Of a stretch of DNA of 64,000 nucleotides, positions 27,285-36,670 are shown piece after piece. The stretch is from JALZKA01 sp963786495 (GTDB lineage Bacteria; Actinomycetota; Thermoleophilia; Solirubrobacterales; 70-9): NCBI GenBank assembly GCA_963786495.1, contig CAWAZL010000010.1:186001-250000 (forward strand), read 5' to 3'. Positions within the stretch are counted from its first letter, which is position 1; each line of letters opens with the position of its first letter. The translations under genes were made by a program, and so were the position numbers. The notes beneath the pieces were generated by a model. That model saw nothing but the letters and a program-made list of their open reading frames with translations. It ran no database searches and was not told the origin of the DNA.

Positions 27285-28787
27285 ATGTCTCGCAGGCGCA
27301 GAGGGAGAGGCGCGCGACTCGCGCTGGGCGCGGTCCTTGGCGTAGCGACGCTGGCTGGAGGCTCGCCGGCGGCTGCGCAGGTGCTGGTGCCCGGGATCGA
27401 TCCGGGGCCGATCCCGAACCCGCTTGGCGGGGGCATGGCGCAGTTCGAGGGAGGGGCTGTGCACGCGGATCCGTTCGCGTTCCCGCCAACCCCGGAGCAC
27501 CCGTTCATGGCGCCGAACGGTAAGTCGAACATCCACGTCGACCCGTACCAGACGGACACGAACACGATCCGCGGCCCACTGGGAGAGACGACAACGGACT
27601 CCATCTTCTTTCTGCACGAGTGCGCGTCGATCACCTTCGACTCGCAGGGACGGCTGGTGACGATCTGCGTCGGGGTCGAACGGCCGATCCTCGCTCTGCT
27701 GAACCCGGACACGCTGACTCCGCTGGCGACCTACGACCTGCCGCTACGCATTCCCGGGGCGGGGAGCAACCCATTCACCGACTTCTCGGGGGGCGGCTAC
27801 TTCTATCTCGACGACAAGGACCGGGCGGTCATGCCGACCACCGACCGGCACGTCTACGTGATCGCGCAGACGGACGAACCGGGGTTCGAACGGGTGGAGA
27901 ACTACGACCTGAACGGGCCTGTGGCCTCGGACGACAAGGTGATCTCGGCGCTGCCCGACTGGCGTGGGCGAATCTGGTTCGCAACGGTCAAGGGCGTGGT
28001 TGGGTGGATCAACCCCAGGTCTGGGGCGGTCCACTCGAAGGACCTCGGCGAGCGCATCGGCAACTCGTTCGCGGTTGACGAGAAAGGCGCCGTCTACATG
28101 GTTACCGACGCGGCGCTTTATCGCCTGCGCGCCCGAAAGGGCAAGGTAAAAGAGCAGTGGCGGCGCAAGTATCCGAACACCGGCCTTGTGAAGCCCGGGC
28201 AGACGCAAGCGGGGTCGGGGACGACTCCGACGCTCCTGGCTGGCGGAAGGCTGGTCGCGATCACAGACAATGCAGACCCGATCAACGTGCTCGCCTTCAA
28301 GCGTGCGGTAAGACCGCGCGGTAAGCGCCTCGTCTGCAAGGAGCCGGTGTTCGAAGCGGGCGCTTCGGCGACCGACCAGAGCCTGATCGGTGCCGGACGG
28401 ACTCTTATCGCCGAGAACAACTACGGGTACTCGATCCCCAACACCGAGCTGGGCGGCACCAGCGAGCCGGGGCTTCAGGCCGTGCGCATCAAGCGCGGGC
28501 TCGGCGGCTGCCGCACCGTGTGGCGCTCGGAGGAGGTCGCGCCGTCGGTCGTTCCGAAGGCATCGTCGAAGACTGGCCTGGTCTACACGTACACGAAGCC
28601 GGAGGGGACGGGGACCGACGACCCGTGGTACCTGACGGCGCTCGATTTCGAGACCGGGAAGACGCGCTGGAAGCGACTTGCCGGCGAGGGGCTCGGCTTC
28701 AACAACAACTATGCGCCGATCACCATCGGCCCCGGCGGGCGGATCTACCTTGGCGTCCTCGGCGGAATGGTCGCTTTCTTCCCCTGA
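27285..28787 (+). CDS. Secreted PQQ/propeller-like protein of unknown function
   Basis: 500 residues. Twin-Arg-rich N-terminus (MSRRRRGRGARLALGAV) and signal peptide with cleavage near PAAAQ. Repeated strand motifs (DKDRAVMPTTDRHVYVIAQ, DWRGRIWFATVKGVVGWI, GRIYLGVLGGMVAFFP) suggest a PQQ- or YncE-like beta-propeller of about seven blades. No Cys-rich or catalytic motif recognised. Followed after 47 nt by the penicillin acylase gene. Confidence 0.75.
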   Translation: MSRRRRGRGARLALGAVLGVATLAGGSPAAAQVLVPGIDPGPIPNPLGGGMAQFEGGAVHADPFAFPPTPEHPFMAPNGKSNIHVDPYQTDTNTIRGPLGETTTDSIFFLHECASITFDSQGRLVTICVGVERPILALLNPDTLTPLATYDLPLRIPGAGSNPFTDFSGGGYFYLDDKDRAVMPTTDRHVYVIAQTDEPGFERVENYDLNGPVASDDKVISALPDWRGRIWFATVKGVVGWINPRSGAVHSKDLGERIGNSFAVDEKGAVYMVTDAALYRLRARKGKVKEQWRRKYPNTGLVKPGQTQAGSGTTPTLLAGGRLVAITDNADPINVLAFKRAVRPRGKRLVCKEPVFEAGASATDQSLIGAGRTLIAENNYGYSIPNTELGGTSEPGLQAVRIKRGLGGCRTVWRSEEVAPSVVPKASSKTGLVYTYTKPEGTGTDDPWYLTALDFETGKTRWKRLAGEGLGFNNNYAPITIGPGGRIYLGVLGGMVAFFP

Positions 28788-28834
28788 TAACTTCTCAGCG
28801 TCAAGTCGCAGCGGGACTCAAGGAGGAGGACCGG

Positions 28835-31051
28835 TTGGTTTCGAGGATTCGGGTACTGAGTGCAGGTGTCGTCATAGCGCTTGCGATCACGGCCCAGCCG
28901 GCCGCCGCGGAGGACTACGCGTCGACCGCGCGGAACATCGTTCCTTCCGGGCAGTACGGCGCGTTCCCCGCACCGGCAGCAGCAGACGATCAGGCCGTCC
29001 TTTATGACGGCCTCACGCCTCTCTTCGACAACGTCTCCACCGGTGACCTGAGTACCTACTTCAAGTCCGAGGCTCTCGGCAGCCTCGGGACCGACGGTCC
29101 CGGCGCGGTCGAGACGCTGGTTCCCGCGCGGCCGGGAGTCACTGTCACCCGCGACGCCTTCAACGTCCCGCACATCGAGGCTGCGACGGCCGAGGACGGC
29201 ATCTGGGCCGCCGGCTATCTGACGATGGAAGACCGCGGCAACCTGCTCGCATCCGCGCGGTACAACGGCAGGGCGGCAGCGCTCGACATTCCGGGACTCA
29301 GCGCCATCGGCCTCACAGCGGCACGGCAGACCTTCTCGCCCAGCGCCGAGACCGAGGCGATCCTCGCCAAGCAGGCGAAGGTGCTGGAGAACGCCGGCCC
29401 CGAAGGGGAGGCGGTGCTCGCGGATATCGACACCTTCATCGCCGGAATGAACGCCTACCTCTCGACCCACGGCGGCACTCAGGCGCAGTTCACGCGCAAC
29501 GACATCTTTGCCCTCAACGCATTCAAGAGCCAGTTTCTCGGCCGCGGCGGCGGTGACGAGGCACGCCGCTCGCAGTTCCTTGGAGGCCTCCAGGAGCGGC
29601 TGGGCGACGAGGAGGGCATGAGCGTCTTCAACGACCTTCGCCAGTTCAAGAACCCGGAGTCGCCGACCACGATTGACGGCGAATTCAACTACGGCAAGAT
29701 CCCGGCTGAGGCGAAGGGCAGCCATATTGTCGATCCCGGCACCTTCGAGTCGACTCCCGCAGTCCCACGCAGCCTTGCCGAGCGCACTTCGTATCCGCCA
29801 CAGCAGGCTTCGAACACGCTGATGATCACCGGCGACAAGTCGGAGACGGGCGATCCGTTGATGGTCGGTGGCCCGCAGATCGGCTACTTCTATCCCGGCT
29901 TCACATACGAGATGGACATGGACGCGGGCGACCTCCAGTGGCGCGGCGTCACCTCGGCGCCGTTCCCCGGTTACATGCTCATCGGGCGCGGCGAAGACTT
30001 CGCGACCACGCTCACTTCCGCCTCGGCAGACGTGATCGACGAGTACTCGGAGAAGCTCTGCGGCGGCTCGGACACCAAGTACAAGTACAAGGGCGAGTGC
30101 CGGAAGATGGAGACCGTCAACGCAGGAACGCTCAGCAACGCGCCCGTCACTTACAACACCACGGTCCACGGGCCCGTGGTCGGGTACGCGGAGGTCAACG
30201 GTAAGCGGGTTGCGATCGCCGAGAAGCGTGCGGGCTTCGGCAAGGACTCGCTCGACCTGCTTTTCAACCGTCGGATCTCCAACGGCTCGGTTGCGAGCTA
30301 CCAGGACTTCTTTGAGGCCGCGGCCCTGACGCCGCAGACCTTCAACTCGTTCTACATCGACACCGACCACGTCGCCGAGTACACGGCGGGCAAGCTGCCG
30401 ATCCGCAACGGGAAGGTTGACCCCGGCCTGCTGACCAAGGGCAACGGCAAGTATGAGTGGAAGGGCTACCTCGAGGCGGACAAGCACCCGCAGGGGATCG
30501 ATCCGGCTGACGGGACGATGACCAACTGGAACGAGACCGTCGCGCACGGCTTTGCTGCCGCGGACGACAACTTCGGCCGCAACGGCTCGGTCATGCGCGT
30601 CGATCTGCTCGACGAGAACCTCGCGGACCTCATCGGCGGCGACGCCAAGTGGAACCTCGCCGAGGTGACGGCGGCGATGAACGCCGCGGCGACGCAGGAC
30701 GTGCGCGCAGTTCGCACGGTGCCGCTGCTGGCCACCCTGCTCGACGGTGCCCCCGCACCTCCGAGTCCGCTGGCGGGTCAGGCGCTCGACATCCTCGAGG
30801 ACTGGAACGCCGAGGGAGGCAGCCGACTCGACGTGGACCTCGACGGTGATATCGATCATCCCGGCGCCGCGATCATGGACCGCGCCTGGCCCAAGATCGC
30901 CGACGCGTTCATGGAGCCGCAGCTTGGACCGCAGCTCAACGAGCTCGCGAGCCTGTTCTCGCGCTACGACTTGCCGCCGGGCGGCCAGTACTCCGGTTGG
31001 CACCAGTACTTCGACAAGGACATCCGAAGCCTCCTGGGTCAGACAGGTTGA
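28835..31051 (+). CDS. Penicillin acylase family N-terminal nucleophile hydrolase (frameshifted 3' end)
   Basis: Secreted amidase matured into two chains. TTG start at 28835 with AGGAGGAGG a few nt upstream; signal peptide VSAGVV-type (SAGVVIALAITAQPAAA), cleavage before EDY. Alpha chain about residues 25-325. The nucleophile is Ser326 (QASNTLMITG; Ser codon at 29810), which becomes the beta-chain N-terminus after autocleavage. YFYPGFTYEMD and TTVHGPVVGY are family motifs. Substrate may be a beta-lactam side chain, acyl-homoserine lactone or other amide. The frame ends at 31051, but the family's last 80 residues continue in the next frame. Confidence 0.92.
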   Translation: MVSRIRVLSAGVVIALAITAQPAAAEDYASTARNIVPSGQYGAFPAPAAADDQAVLYDGLTPLFDNVSTGDLSTYFKSEALGSLGTDGPGAVETLVPARPGVTVTRDAFNVPHIEAATAEDGIWAAGYLTMEDRGNLLASARYNGRAAALDIPGLSAIGLTAARQTFSPSAETEAILAKQAKVLENAGPEGEAVLADIDTFIAGMNAYLSTHGGTQAQFTRNDIFALNAFKSQFLGRGGGDEARRSQFLGGLQERLGDEEGMSVFNDLRQFKNPESPTTIDGEFNYGKIPAEAKGSHIVDPGTFESTPAVPRSLAERTSYPPQQASNTLMITGDKSETGDPLMVGGPQIGYFYPGFTYEMDMDAGDLQWRGVTSAPFPGYMLIGRGEDFATTLTSASADVIDEYSEKLCGGSDTKYKYKGECRKMETVNAGTLSNAPVTYNTTVHGPVVGYAEVNGKRVAIAEKRAGFGKDSLDLLFNRRISNGSVASYQDFFEAAALTPQTFNSFYIDTDHVAEYTAGKLPIRNGKVDPGLLTKGNGKYEWKGYLEADKHPQGIDPADGTMTNWNETVAHGFAAADDNFGRNGSVMRVDLLDENLADLIGGDAKWNLAEVTAAMNAAATQDVRAVRTVPLLATLLDGAPAPPSPLAGQALDILEDWNAEGGSRLDVDLDGDIDHPGAAIMDRAWPKIADAFMEPQLGPQLNELASLFSRYDLPPGGQYSGWHQYFDKDIRSLLGQTG

Positions 31052-31301
31052 GCAGCCGTATGAGAACGATTACTGCGGCGGCGGCGACCTGAGCTCGTGC
31101 CAGGTCGACGTCTGGGCGGCGCTTGACGAAGCGGCGACTGAGTTGGAGACCGAGCAGGGGGCAGACCCCCTGGCTTGGCGTTCAGACGCCGTGCGCGAGC
31201 GGATCTCCTTCACGGGAATCCCATTCCCGACGACGATGCGCTACGCGAACCGCCCGAGCGGGATCCAGCAAGTGATCTCGTTCGACAGCCACCGGCCCTA
31301 G
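31050..31301 (+). pseudogene. C-terminal remainder of the penicillin acylase in another frame
   Basis: From about 31045 the +1 frame reads VEQPYENDYCGGGDLSSC, then VWAALDEAATELE and ends PTTMRYANRPSGIQQVISF, exactly what is expected at the end of this family. A single extra base near 31036-31048 joins the two frames. Confidence 0.8.
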
Positions 31302-31340
31302 GGCGCAGCTGAACGGCAGAGCCAGCGATAGGGTCCCTGT

Positions 31341-31697
31341 GTGGACCTGTTCGCCGGCATCTGTGTGAACGACTACGAAGCGGCGAAGGAGTGGTACGAG
31401 AGCTTCTTCGGACGGGAGCCGACCTTCGTCGCCCATGAGACCGAATGTGTGTGGGACCTCGCCGACCACCGCTCGATCTTCATCCTCGAGGACGCGGAGC
31501 GTGCAGGGCACGCCACGCACACGATCTTCGTCGACGACCTGGAGACGATCGTGGACGAGATCGCGTCGCGCGGGATCAAGCCTGAGAAGCGGGAGACGTA
31601 CAAGAACGGCGTTCGCAAGGCGACCTATCGCGACCCGGACGGGAACGAGATCGGCTTCGGCGGCGCGCCGCTGGAGGCGACAGACGATGACGGGTGA
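31341..31697 (+). CDS. VOC family protein (glyoxalase/dioxygenase fold)
   Basis: 118 residues, two beta-alpha-beta-beta-beta modules. GICVNDYEAAKEWYESFFGREP at the start (shown in part) and YRDPDGNEIGFGG at the end are VOC signatures. Ligand-binding or metal-dependent enzyme of unknown substrate. GTG start with TAGGGT 6 nt upstream (leaderless candidate). Overlaps the next gene by 11 bp. Confidence 0.85.
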   Translation: MDLFAGICVNDYEAAKEWYESFFGREPTFVAHETECVWDLADHRSIFILEDAERAGHATHTIFVDDLETIVDEIASRGIKPEKRETYKNGVRKATYRDPDGNEIGFGGAPLEATDDDG

Positions 31698-32115
31698 GGG
31701 CGAGGTAACCGTCCGGCGCTGGTTCGATGGGATCAACCGGGCGACCTCCGCCGACGAAGCTATGACGGAGATCGGAGAGTTGCATCACGCCGAGATCGAG
31801 TTTGTGAACCCAAGCGACGCGTTGGAGGGAGGAACGCGGCGTGGCCCCGATGGCGTGAGGACCGCCATCGAGAACTACATCGCAGGCATTGGGCCTGAAG
31901 GGACGTTCGAGATCGACGAGGCGGTCGAGAGCGGAGATGAAGTCTTCGTCCGCGGGCGGAACCACGTGCGCGGGGCAACGAGCGGTATTGAGGTCGAAAG
32001 TCCGGCGATCGGATTGATCATCACCTTCCGCGACGGACTTATCTACCGGGCGGAATGGTCATGGGATCCAGATTCGGCGCTCGAGGCGTTCAAGGGCGAC
32101 CGGACCTCGGGCTAG
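31687..32115 (+). CDS. SnoaL/NTF2-like protein, 142 aa
   Basis: ATG at 31687 inside the end of the VOC gene. VRRWFDGINRATSADEAM, then YIAGIGPEGTFEIDEAVESGDEVFVRGR (in part) and ITFRDGLIYRAEWSWDP follow the NTF2-like cone pattern. Such domains bind small hydrophobic ligands; function unknown. Probably co-translated with the VOC protein. Confidence 0.82.
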   Translation: MTGEGEVTVRRWFDGINRATSADEAMTEIGELHHAEIEFVNPSDALEGGTRRGPDGVRTAIENYIAGIGPEGTFEIDEAVESGDEVFVRGRNHVRGATSGIEVESPAIGLIITFRDGLIYRAEWSWDPDSALEAFKGDRTSG

Positions 32116-32134
32116 CCCCGGCGCGCTAACCCGC

Positions 32135-32509
32135 CTACTTCTCGATCAACTCGATGCGGTAATCGTCGGGGTCGCGGACGAAGCAGAGGCGCGAGCCGCC
32201 TTCGCGCACCTGGTAGGGAGGCTTCTCGGGCTCGATGCCGATCCCGGCGAGCTGCTCGAGCGTGCCGTCTAGGTCTCCGGCCGTAATGGCGATGTGGCCG
32301 TAGCCGGTGCCGATGTCGTACGACTCGACGCCCGGGTTGTACGTGAGCTCGAGGCGCGCGCCGTCGTCTGGGAGGCCCATGAAGATGTTGGTTGCGCCGT
32401 CCGGAAGGTCCATGCGCCGGAGCTCTTCGAAGCCGAGCTTTTCGTAGAAGTCGACGGACTTGTCGATGTCGGTGATGCGGTAGCAGGTATGGATTAGTTC
32501 AGAGGCCAT
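32135..32509 (-). CDS. Lactoylglutathione lyase-like VOC protein (GloA type)
   Basis: 124 residues. LIHTCYRITDIDKSVDFYEK (His near residue 7), LELTYNPGVESYDIGTGYGHIAI (in part) and a second metal-ligand Glu in YRIELIEK give the GloA pattern H/E/H/E. It may isomerise a methylglyoxal-thiol adduct. TAAGGT lies 7 nt before the ATG on this strand. Confidence 0.88.
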   Translation of the reverse strand: MASELIHTCYRITDIDKSVDFYEKLGFEELRRMDLPDGATNIFMGLPDDGARLELTYNPGVESYDIGTGYGHIAITAGDLDGTLEQLAGIGIEPEKPPYQVREGGSRLCFVRDPDDYRIELIEK

Positions 32510-32572
32510 GTCTTCGACCTTACCCGGGCGTGTGCGGGCGTAGACTCGGAAGCGAATTGAGAAAGTCTCGTA

Positions 32573-34492
32573 ATGGCTGAGCGCATGCCGCGGGAGGCGG
32601 CGCTCCGGAGGGTTCACGGCACGGGGGCGCTGTTCTCGGCGGCGTACGGCAACGTCGGCTCGTCGATCTACTACGCGCTCGGCCTGGTCGCGCTCTACGC
32701 GCTCGGCCTGACCCCGGTCACATTCATGATCGCGGGGCTGATCTTCGCGTTCACGGCCGCGAGCTACGTAGAGGCAACGGTGCTTTATCCCGAGGCAGGC
32801 GGCTCGTCGAGCTTTGCCCGCCATGCCTTCAACGAGCTGGCGAGCTTCCTCGCGGCGTGGGCTCAGATGCTCACGTACATCGTCACGGTCGCGATCTCCG
32901 CCTTCTTCGTTCCGCACTACCTCGCCGTGTTCTGGGAGCCGTTGGGGAGCGGACCGGGCGACGTGATCTTCGGCGTGGGGCTGATCGTGGCGCTGGCGCT
33001 CTTGAACATCAAGGGGACGGAGGAGTCGGCGAAGCTCAATCTCGTTCTTGCGATCGCGGACCTGCTGACGCAGATAGTCCTGGTCGGAATCGGCCTGTTC
33101 CTGGTCTTCGACGCCGACCTCCTGCTGAACCAGATCGATCTGGGTGTGGCGCCGACGGTCGGGGACTTTGCCTTGGGCATCGCCGTGGGGATGGTCGCTT
33201 ACACCGGGATCGAGACGATCTCGAACATGGCCGAGGAGGCCAAGGAGGCTCACCGCACGATCCCGCGCGGGACGGGCTACGTGGTGGCGGCGGTGGTTGG
33301 TCTGTATGCGCTGCTGCCGGCGATCGCGCTGTCGGCGATGCCAGTCACTCAGAATGCGGCCGGCGAGTACACGACTGCACTGGGCACCGAGTTCGCCGAC
33401 GATCCCGTGCTGGGCATCGTGGAGAATCTCGGGCTGGGGGTGGGTCTCACGGATGCGCTGGAGGTCTACGTGGGGATCCTGGCCGCGGTGATCCTTTTGA
33501 TCGCGACGAACGCCGCCCTGATCGGTCTGTCGCGGCTGACGTTCTCGATGGGCCAGTACCGCCAGCTCCCCGAGGCGCTGCGGCAGGTGCATCCGAAGTA
33601 CAAGACCCCGTATGTCGCGCTGATCGTGTTCTCCGGCGTCGCGGTGCTTGTGATGGCGCCCGGGCAGACCGCGTTCCTGGGGACGATCTACGCTTTCGGC
33701 GCGACGCTTTCGTTCACAGTCGCGCACGTCTCGCTGATCCGATTGCGCAAGCTGCGCCCGCCTGACGAGCGGCCGAAGGCGAGCGACGGCTCGCGCCTCT
33801 GGCTTTCGCCGGGAAACGTCACGATCCGTGGCGTCAAGGTGCCGATCCTCGCGGTGCTTGGCGGCCTTGGGACGGCGGCGGCGTTCGTCGTGGCATGCGT
33901 GCTCGACCCGGTGGTTCTGGCTACCGGCGGCGGCTGGATGATCGTGGGGACGGTCGGCTACGTCGCGTATCGGCGAAATCAGGGCTTGCCGCTTACGAAG
34001 ACGGTGAAGGTGGCGCACCTTGCGCCGCTCGGCGTGGAGGAGCCCGAGTACGAGAGCGTCCTCGTGGTCTTCGAGGATGATCCGTTCAACGAGGAGATGG
34101 TCGCGACAGCGAAGGCGCTGGCGGCGAATCGCAGGAGGGCGATTCACGTGCTCTCCTTGATCACCGTGCCGACGCACCTGCCGCTGGATGCTGAGCTCGA
34201 CAAGGAGGAGAGCGAAGCGCAGGCGAAGATCGAGCAGGCGAAGCTGATTTGCGGACAGCGGGTTACGGGGTCGCTGATCCGGGTTCGCCCGGGACAGGGT
34301 GCGGCGGCGATCGTGAAGTCGGCAAAGGCGCTGGGTGCGGCGGCGATCGTGATGCAGCTTCGCTACCGCGCCGGCGTGCCCGTGTACTCCAAGACGCTCC
34401 AGGCCGTGATGGCGAAGCGACCTTGCCGGGTGCTGGTGACGGCGAGCCCGGAGGAGGCGCGCGCGGGGATCGTCACCTCGCCGCCTGTCTAG
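32573..34492 (+). CDS. APC/KimA-like permease with C-terminal UspA domain (1)
   Basis: 639 residues. Residues about 20-465 hold 12 membrane spans of the APC superfamily with the unwound first helix motif YGNVGSSIYYALG and the helix-6 motif VAYTGIETISNMAEEAKE. Residues about 500-630 form a universal-stress-protein-like cytosolic domain (VLVVFEDDPFNEEMVATAK, LVTASPEE). KimA of Bacillus, a high-affinity potassium importer, has this layout. The adjacent TrkA-type genes make potassium import likely, but amino-acid transport is not excluded. Confidence 0.88.
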   Translation: MAERMPREAALRRVHGTGALFSAAYGNVGSSIYYALGLVALYALGLTPVTFMIAGLIFAFTAASYVEATVLYPEAGGSSSFARHAFNELASFLAAWAQMLTYIVTVAISAFFVPHYLAVFWEPLGSGPGDVIFGVGLIVALALLNIKGTEESAKLNLVLAIADLLTQIVLVGIGLFLVFDADLLLNQIDLGVAPTVGDFALGIAVGMVAYTGIETISNMAEEAKEAHRTIPRGTGYVVAAVVGLYALLPAIALSAMPVTQNAAGEYTTALGTEFADDPVLGIVENLGLGVGLTDALEVYVGILAAVILLIATNAALIGLSRLTFSMGQYRQLPEALRQVHPKYKTPYVALIVFSGVAVLVMAPGQTAFLGTIYAFGATLSFTVAHVSLIRLRKLRPPDERPKASDGSRLWLSPGNVTIRGVKVPILAVLGGLGTAAAFVVACVLDPVVLATGGGWMIVGTVGYVAYRRNQGLPLTKTVKVAHLAPLGVEEPEYESVLVVFEDDPFNEEMVATAKALAANRRRAIHVLSLITVPTHLPLDAELDKEESEAQAKIEQAKLICGQRVTGSLIRVRPGQGAAAIVKSAKALGAAAIVMQLRYRAGVPVYSKTLQAVMAKRPCRVLVTASPEEARAGIVTSPPV

Positions 34493-34502
34493 AGTCGCCG
34501 CG

Positions 34503-34697
34503 ATGCCCGCTCCACGCCCAGATGAGGTCTACCGCGGTGCGACGCGGGTGATGTCGGTCGTGATCATCGTGTTCGGCCTGTTGATCGTCGGGCTGACGCT
34601 TGCGCGGGGTGGAGGCATCGCCGCTACGGGGCTTTGGATCGGCCTGGTGTTCTGCGGGCTGGGTGCAGGGCGGCTCTACCTGTCGCTACGAACGTGA
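34503..34697 (+). CDS. Small two-span membrane protein
   Basis: 64 residues, two hydrophobic spans (VMSVVIIVFGLLIVGLTLA and GLWIGLVFCGLGAGRLYL) split by a Gly-rich turn. Lies between the two permeases; its TGA overlaps the GTG of the second, so it is co-translated. Might be an accessory subunit of the transporter. Confidence 0.75.
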   Translation: MPAPRPDEVYRGATRVMSVVIIVFGLLIVGLTLARGGGIAATGLWIGLVFCGLGAGRLYLSLRT

Positions 34698-36658
34698 GCG
34701 AGCTACCGGTAGATAAGGCGGCGCCGCGCGGCTCGGGTGGGGCGATGATCTTTGCCGTCGCGTATTCGGCGGTTGGCTTCTCCCTCTACTTCTCGCTTGG
34801 CGTCGTTGCCGACTACGGGCTGGGCCTGACGCCGCTGATCTTCCTGGGCGCGGGGGTCATGTTCATCCTCGCGACGCTGACCTTTGCCGAGGGAGGCTCG
34901 ATGTTCGTCGAGCGCGGAGGGTCGTCGAACATGGCCCGTTACGCGTTCAACGAACTGATCAGCTTCATCGCCGGATGGGCGCTCCTGATCGACTTCATCG
35001 TTGTGGTCGCGCTCGCGGCGGTCTCGGCGCCTCACTACCTCTCGCCGGTCTGGGACGGGTTCGGCCACGGGACGGGCGAGGTCTTGACGGCGGTGGCGAT
35101 CGTGCTCGGCGCCGCGCTTGTGAACGTGCTGGGCTGGTGGGGCTTTCGGCGTCAGCGGTTGCTGGTGGCGCTCGCGATCGGCGACATCGTCGTCCAGCTG
35201 CTCCTGATCGTGGTGGGGCTTGCGGTGGCGCTGGATCCGGCGGTTTTGACTGAGAATTTGGACCTGGGTACGAGCCCGACGGGGGCTGATGCGATCTATG
35301 CGTTCGTGATCGCAACGGTCGCCTTCGCGGGGATCGAGGCGGCGTCGGATTTGGCGCCGGACCTGGATTGGGACATGCCGGATATGCGGAGGGCCGTAAC
35401 GGCGGGCGCCGCGTTGCTGCCGATCGTGTATGCCGGCGTTGCCGCGGTCGCGCTGATGGCGGTGCCCGTGATGGTGACGCCGGACGGGCCGGAGTCGGCG
35501 CTTGGCGGCGAGTTCATCGAGGAGCCCATCCTGGGGGTGGCAAAGAGCTTCGACCCGGCTTGGGTGTCGGACTTCATGCAGGTGGTCGTGGTGGCGGTCG
35601 CGCCTGTGGTGCTGATCTGGGCGGCTTCGACGGCAATGCTCGGCCTGTCGCGCCACGTGTATGTGCTGGCGACGAACAGGCAGATCCCGAGCTGGCTCGG
35701 AAAGCTCTCCTCGCGCCGAACGCCGTATGTTGCGATCTTCGGGGCGACGCTCATCGCCGTCGGTTTGGTGATTCCCGGCGACATCGAGTTGCTGGCGGGG
35801 ATCTACGCGTTCGGAGCAACGCTCGCGATCGTGATCGCGCATGCGTCGATCCTCAGGCTGCGGGCGAAGCGCCCGGAGGTGACGCGCCCATTCCGGGTGC
35901 CGTGGGACGTGCGGATCGGTGGCCGGGAGCTGCCGCTGCCCACGCTCGTCGGGTTCGTGATCACCGGCCTTGCGTGGGTGAGCGTGCTCGTGTATCACGA
36001 CGAGGCGCGCTGGGTTGGCGGCGGGTGGATGGCGTTCGGGTTGGTGGGCTACGTCATCTACCGCAAGGGCTTCGAGGGGACGAGCCTTTTGAAGAGGGTC
36101 GAGGTGCCAGCTTCGGCGCTCGAGAAGCAGACGGTCGCGGTGGAGTCTCACGACATCCTGGTGCCGATCTTCGGAACGCATCTCGACGACGACATCGTCG
36201 GCACGGCGGGGCGCCTGGCGGCCGCGGCCGAGGGTGCTTCCGGGGTGGAGTCGCAGCTCCGGATCGTGTTCGTGCTCGACCTGCCGCTGACCGTGCCCCT
36301 GTCGTCGCCGCCGCCCCGCGAGCGGATGGAGCTTGCGAACGCCGCGCTCGAGCGGGCGAAGCTGGTGGCGGAGGAGTACGACACGGTGGACGTGCAAGAG
36401 ACGGTGGTGCGGGCGCGGAGCACGGGCGCGGGCATTGTTCAGGCGGCGCGCGAGATGGGCGCCGAGATGATCGTGATGGGTGCTGAGCCGCCATCGAAGA
36501 TCAAGGGTGGAGCGATCTTGGGAGGGATCGGAGGGCACCGCCCGGCCGAGATCGGGCCGGTCACGGAATACGTGCTCTCCCGGGCGCCGTGTCGCGTGCT
36601 CGTTACCGCTCCGGTCGGCGATGGGCGCAGGTTTTCGGGACGGCGCAGTACCGAATAG
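34694..36658 (+). CDS. APC/KimA-like permease with C-terminal UspA domain (2)
   Basis: 654 residues, paralogue of the upstream permease. GTG start in the GTGA shared with the 64-residue gene. Helix-1 motif YSAVGFSLYFSLG and helix-6 motif VAFAGIEAASDLAPDLDWD are altered relative to the first copy. Residues about 490-640 are a UspA domain ending in SRAPCRVLVTAP. Substrate specificity may differ from copy 1. Confidence 0.88.
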   Translation: MSELPVDKAAPRGSGGAMIFAVAYSAVGFSLYFSLGVVADYGLGLTPLIFLGAGVMFILATLTFAEGGSMFVERGGSSNMARYAFNELISFIAGWALLIDFIVVVALAAVSAPHYLSPVWDGFGHGTGEVLTAVAIVLGAALVNVLGWWGFRRQRLLVALAIGDIVVQLLLIVVGLAVALDPAVLTENLDLGTSPTGADAIYAFVIATVAFAGIEAASDLAPDLDWDMPDMRRAVTAGAALLPIVYAGVAAVALMAVPVMVTPDGPESALGGEFIEEPILGVAKSFDPAWVSDFMQVVVVAVAPVVLIWAASTAMLGLSRHVYVLATNRQIPSWLGKLSSRRTPYVAIFGATLIAVGLVIPGDIELLAGIYAFGATLAIVIAHASILRLRAKRPEVTRPFRVPWDVRIGGRELPLPTLVGFVITGLAWVSVLVYHDEARWVGGGWMAFGLVGYVIYRKGFEGTSLLKRVEVPASALEKQTVAVESHDILVPIFGTHLDDDIVGTAGRLAAAAEGASGVESQLRIVFVLDLPLTVPLSSPPPRERMELANAALERAKLVAEEYDTVDVQETVVRARSTGAGIVQAAREMGAEMIVMGAEPPSKIKGGAILGGIGGHRPAEIGPVTEYVLSRAPCRVLVTAPVGDGRRFSGRRSTE

Positions 36659-36670
36659 AGTCAGGCACGG

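Noticed and set aside
28934..28945. GAACATCGTTCC as a second SOS box
   Set aside because: Half-sites are three bases apart instead of four and the site is inside the acylase coding sequence.
28745..31003. 752-codon open frame antisense to the penicillin acylase
   Set aside because: Composition is Arg/Val/Glu-rich without domains, as expected for the shadow of a GC-rich gene; the sense strand has clear motifs.
32510..32572. c-di-AMP (ydaO) riboswitch before the KimA-like gene
   Set aside because: The 63-bp interval is too short for that aptamer and shows none of its conserved stems.
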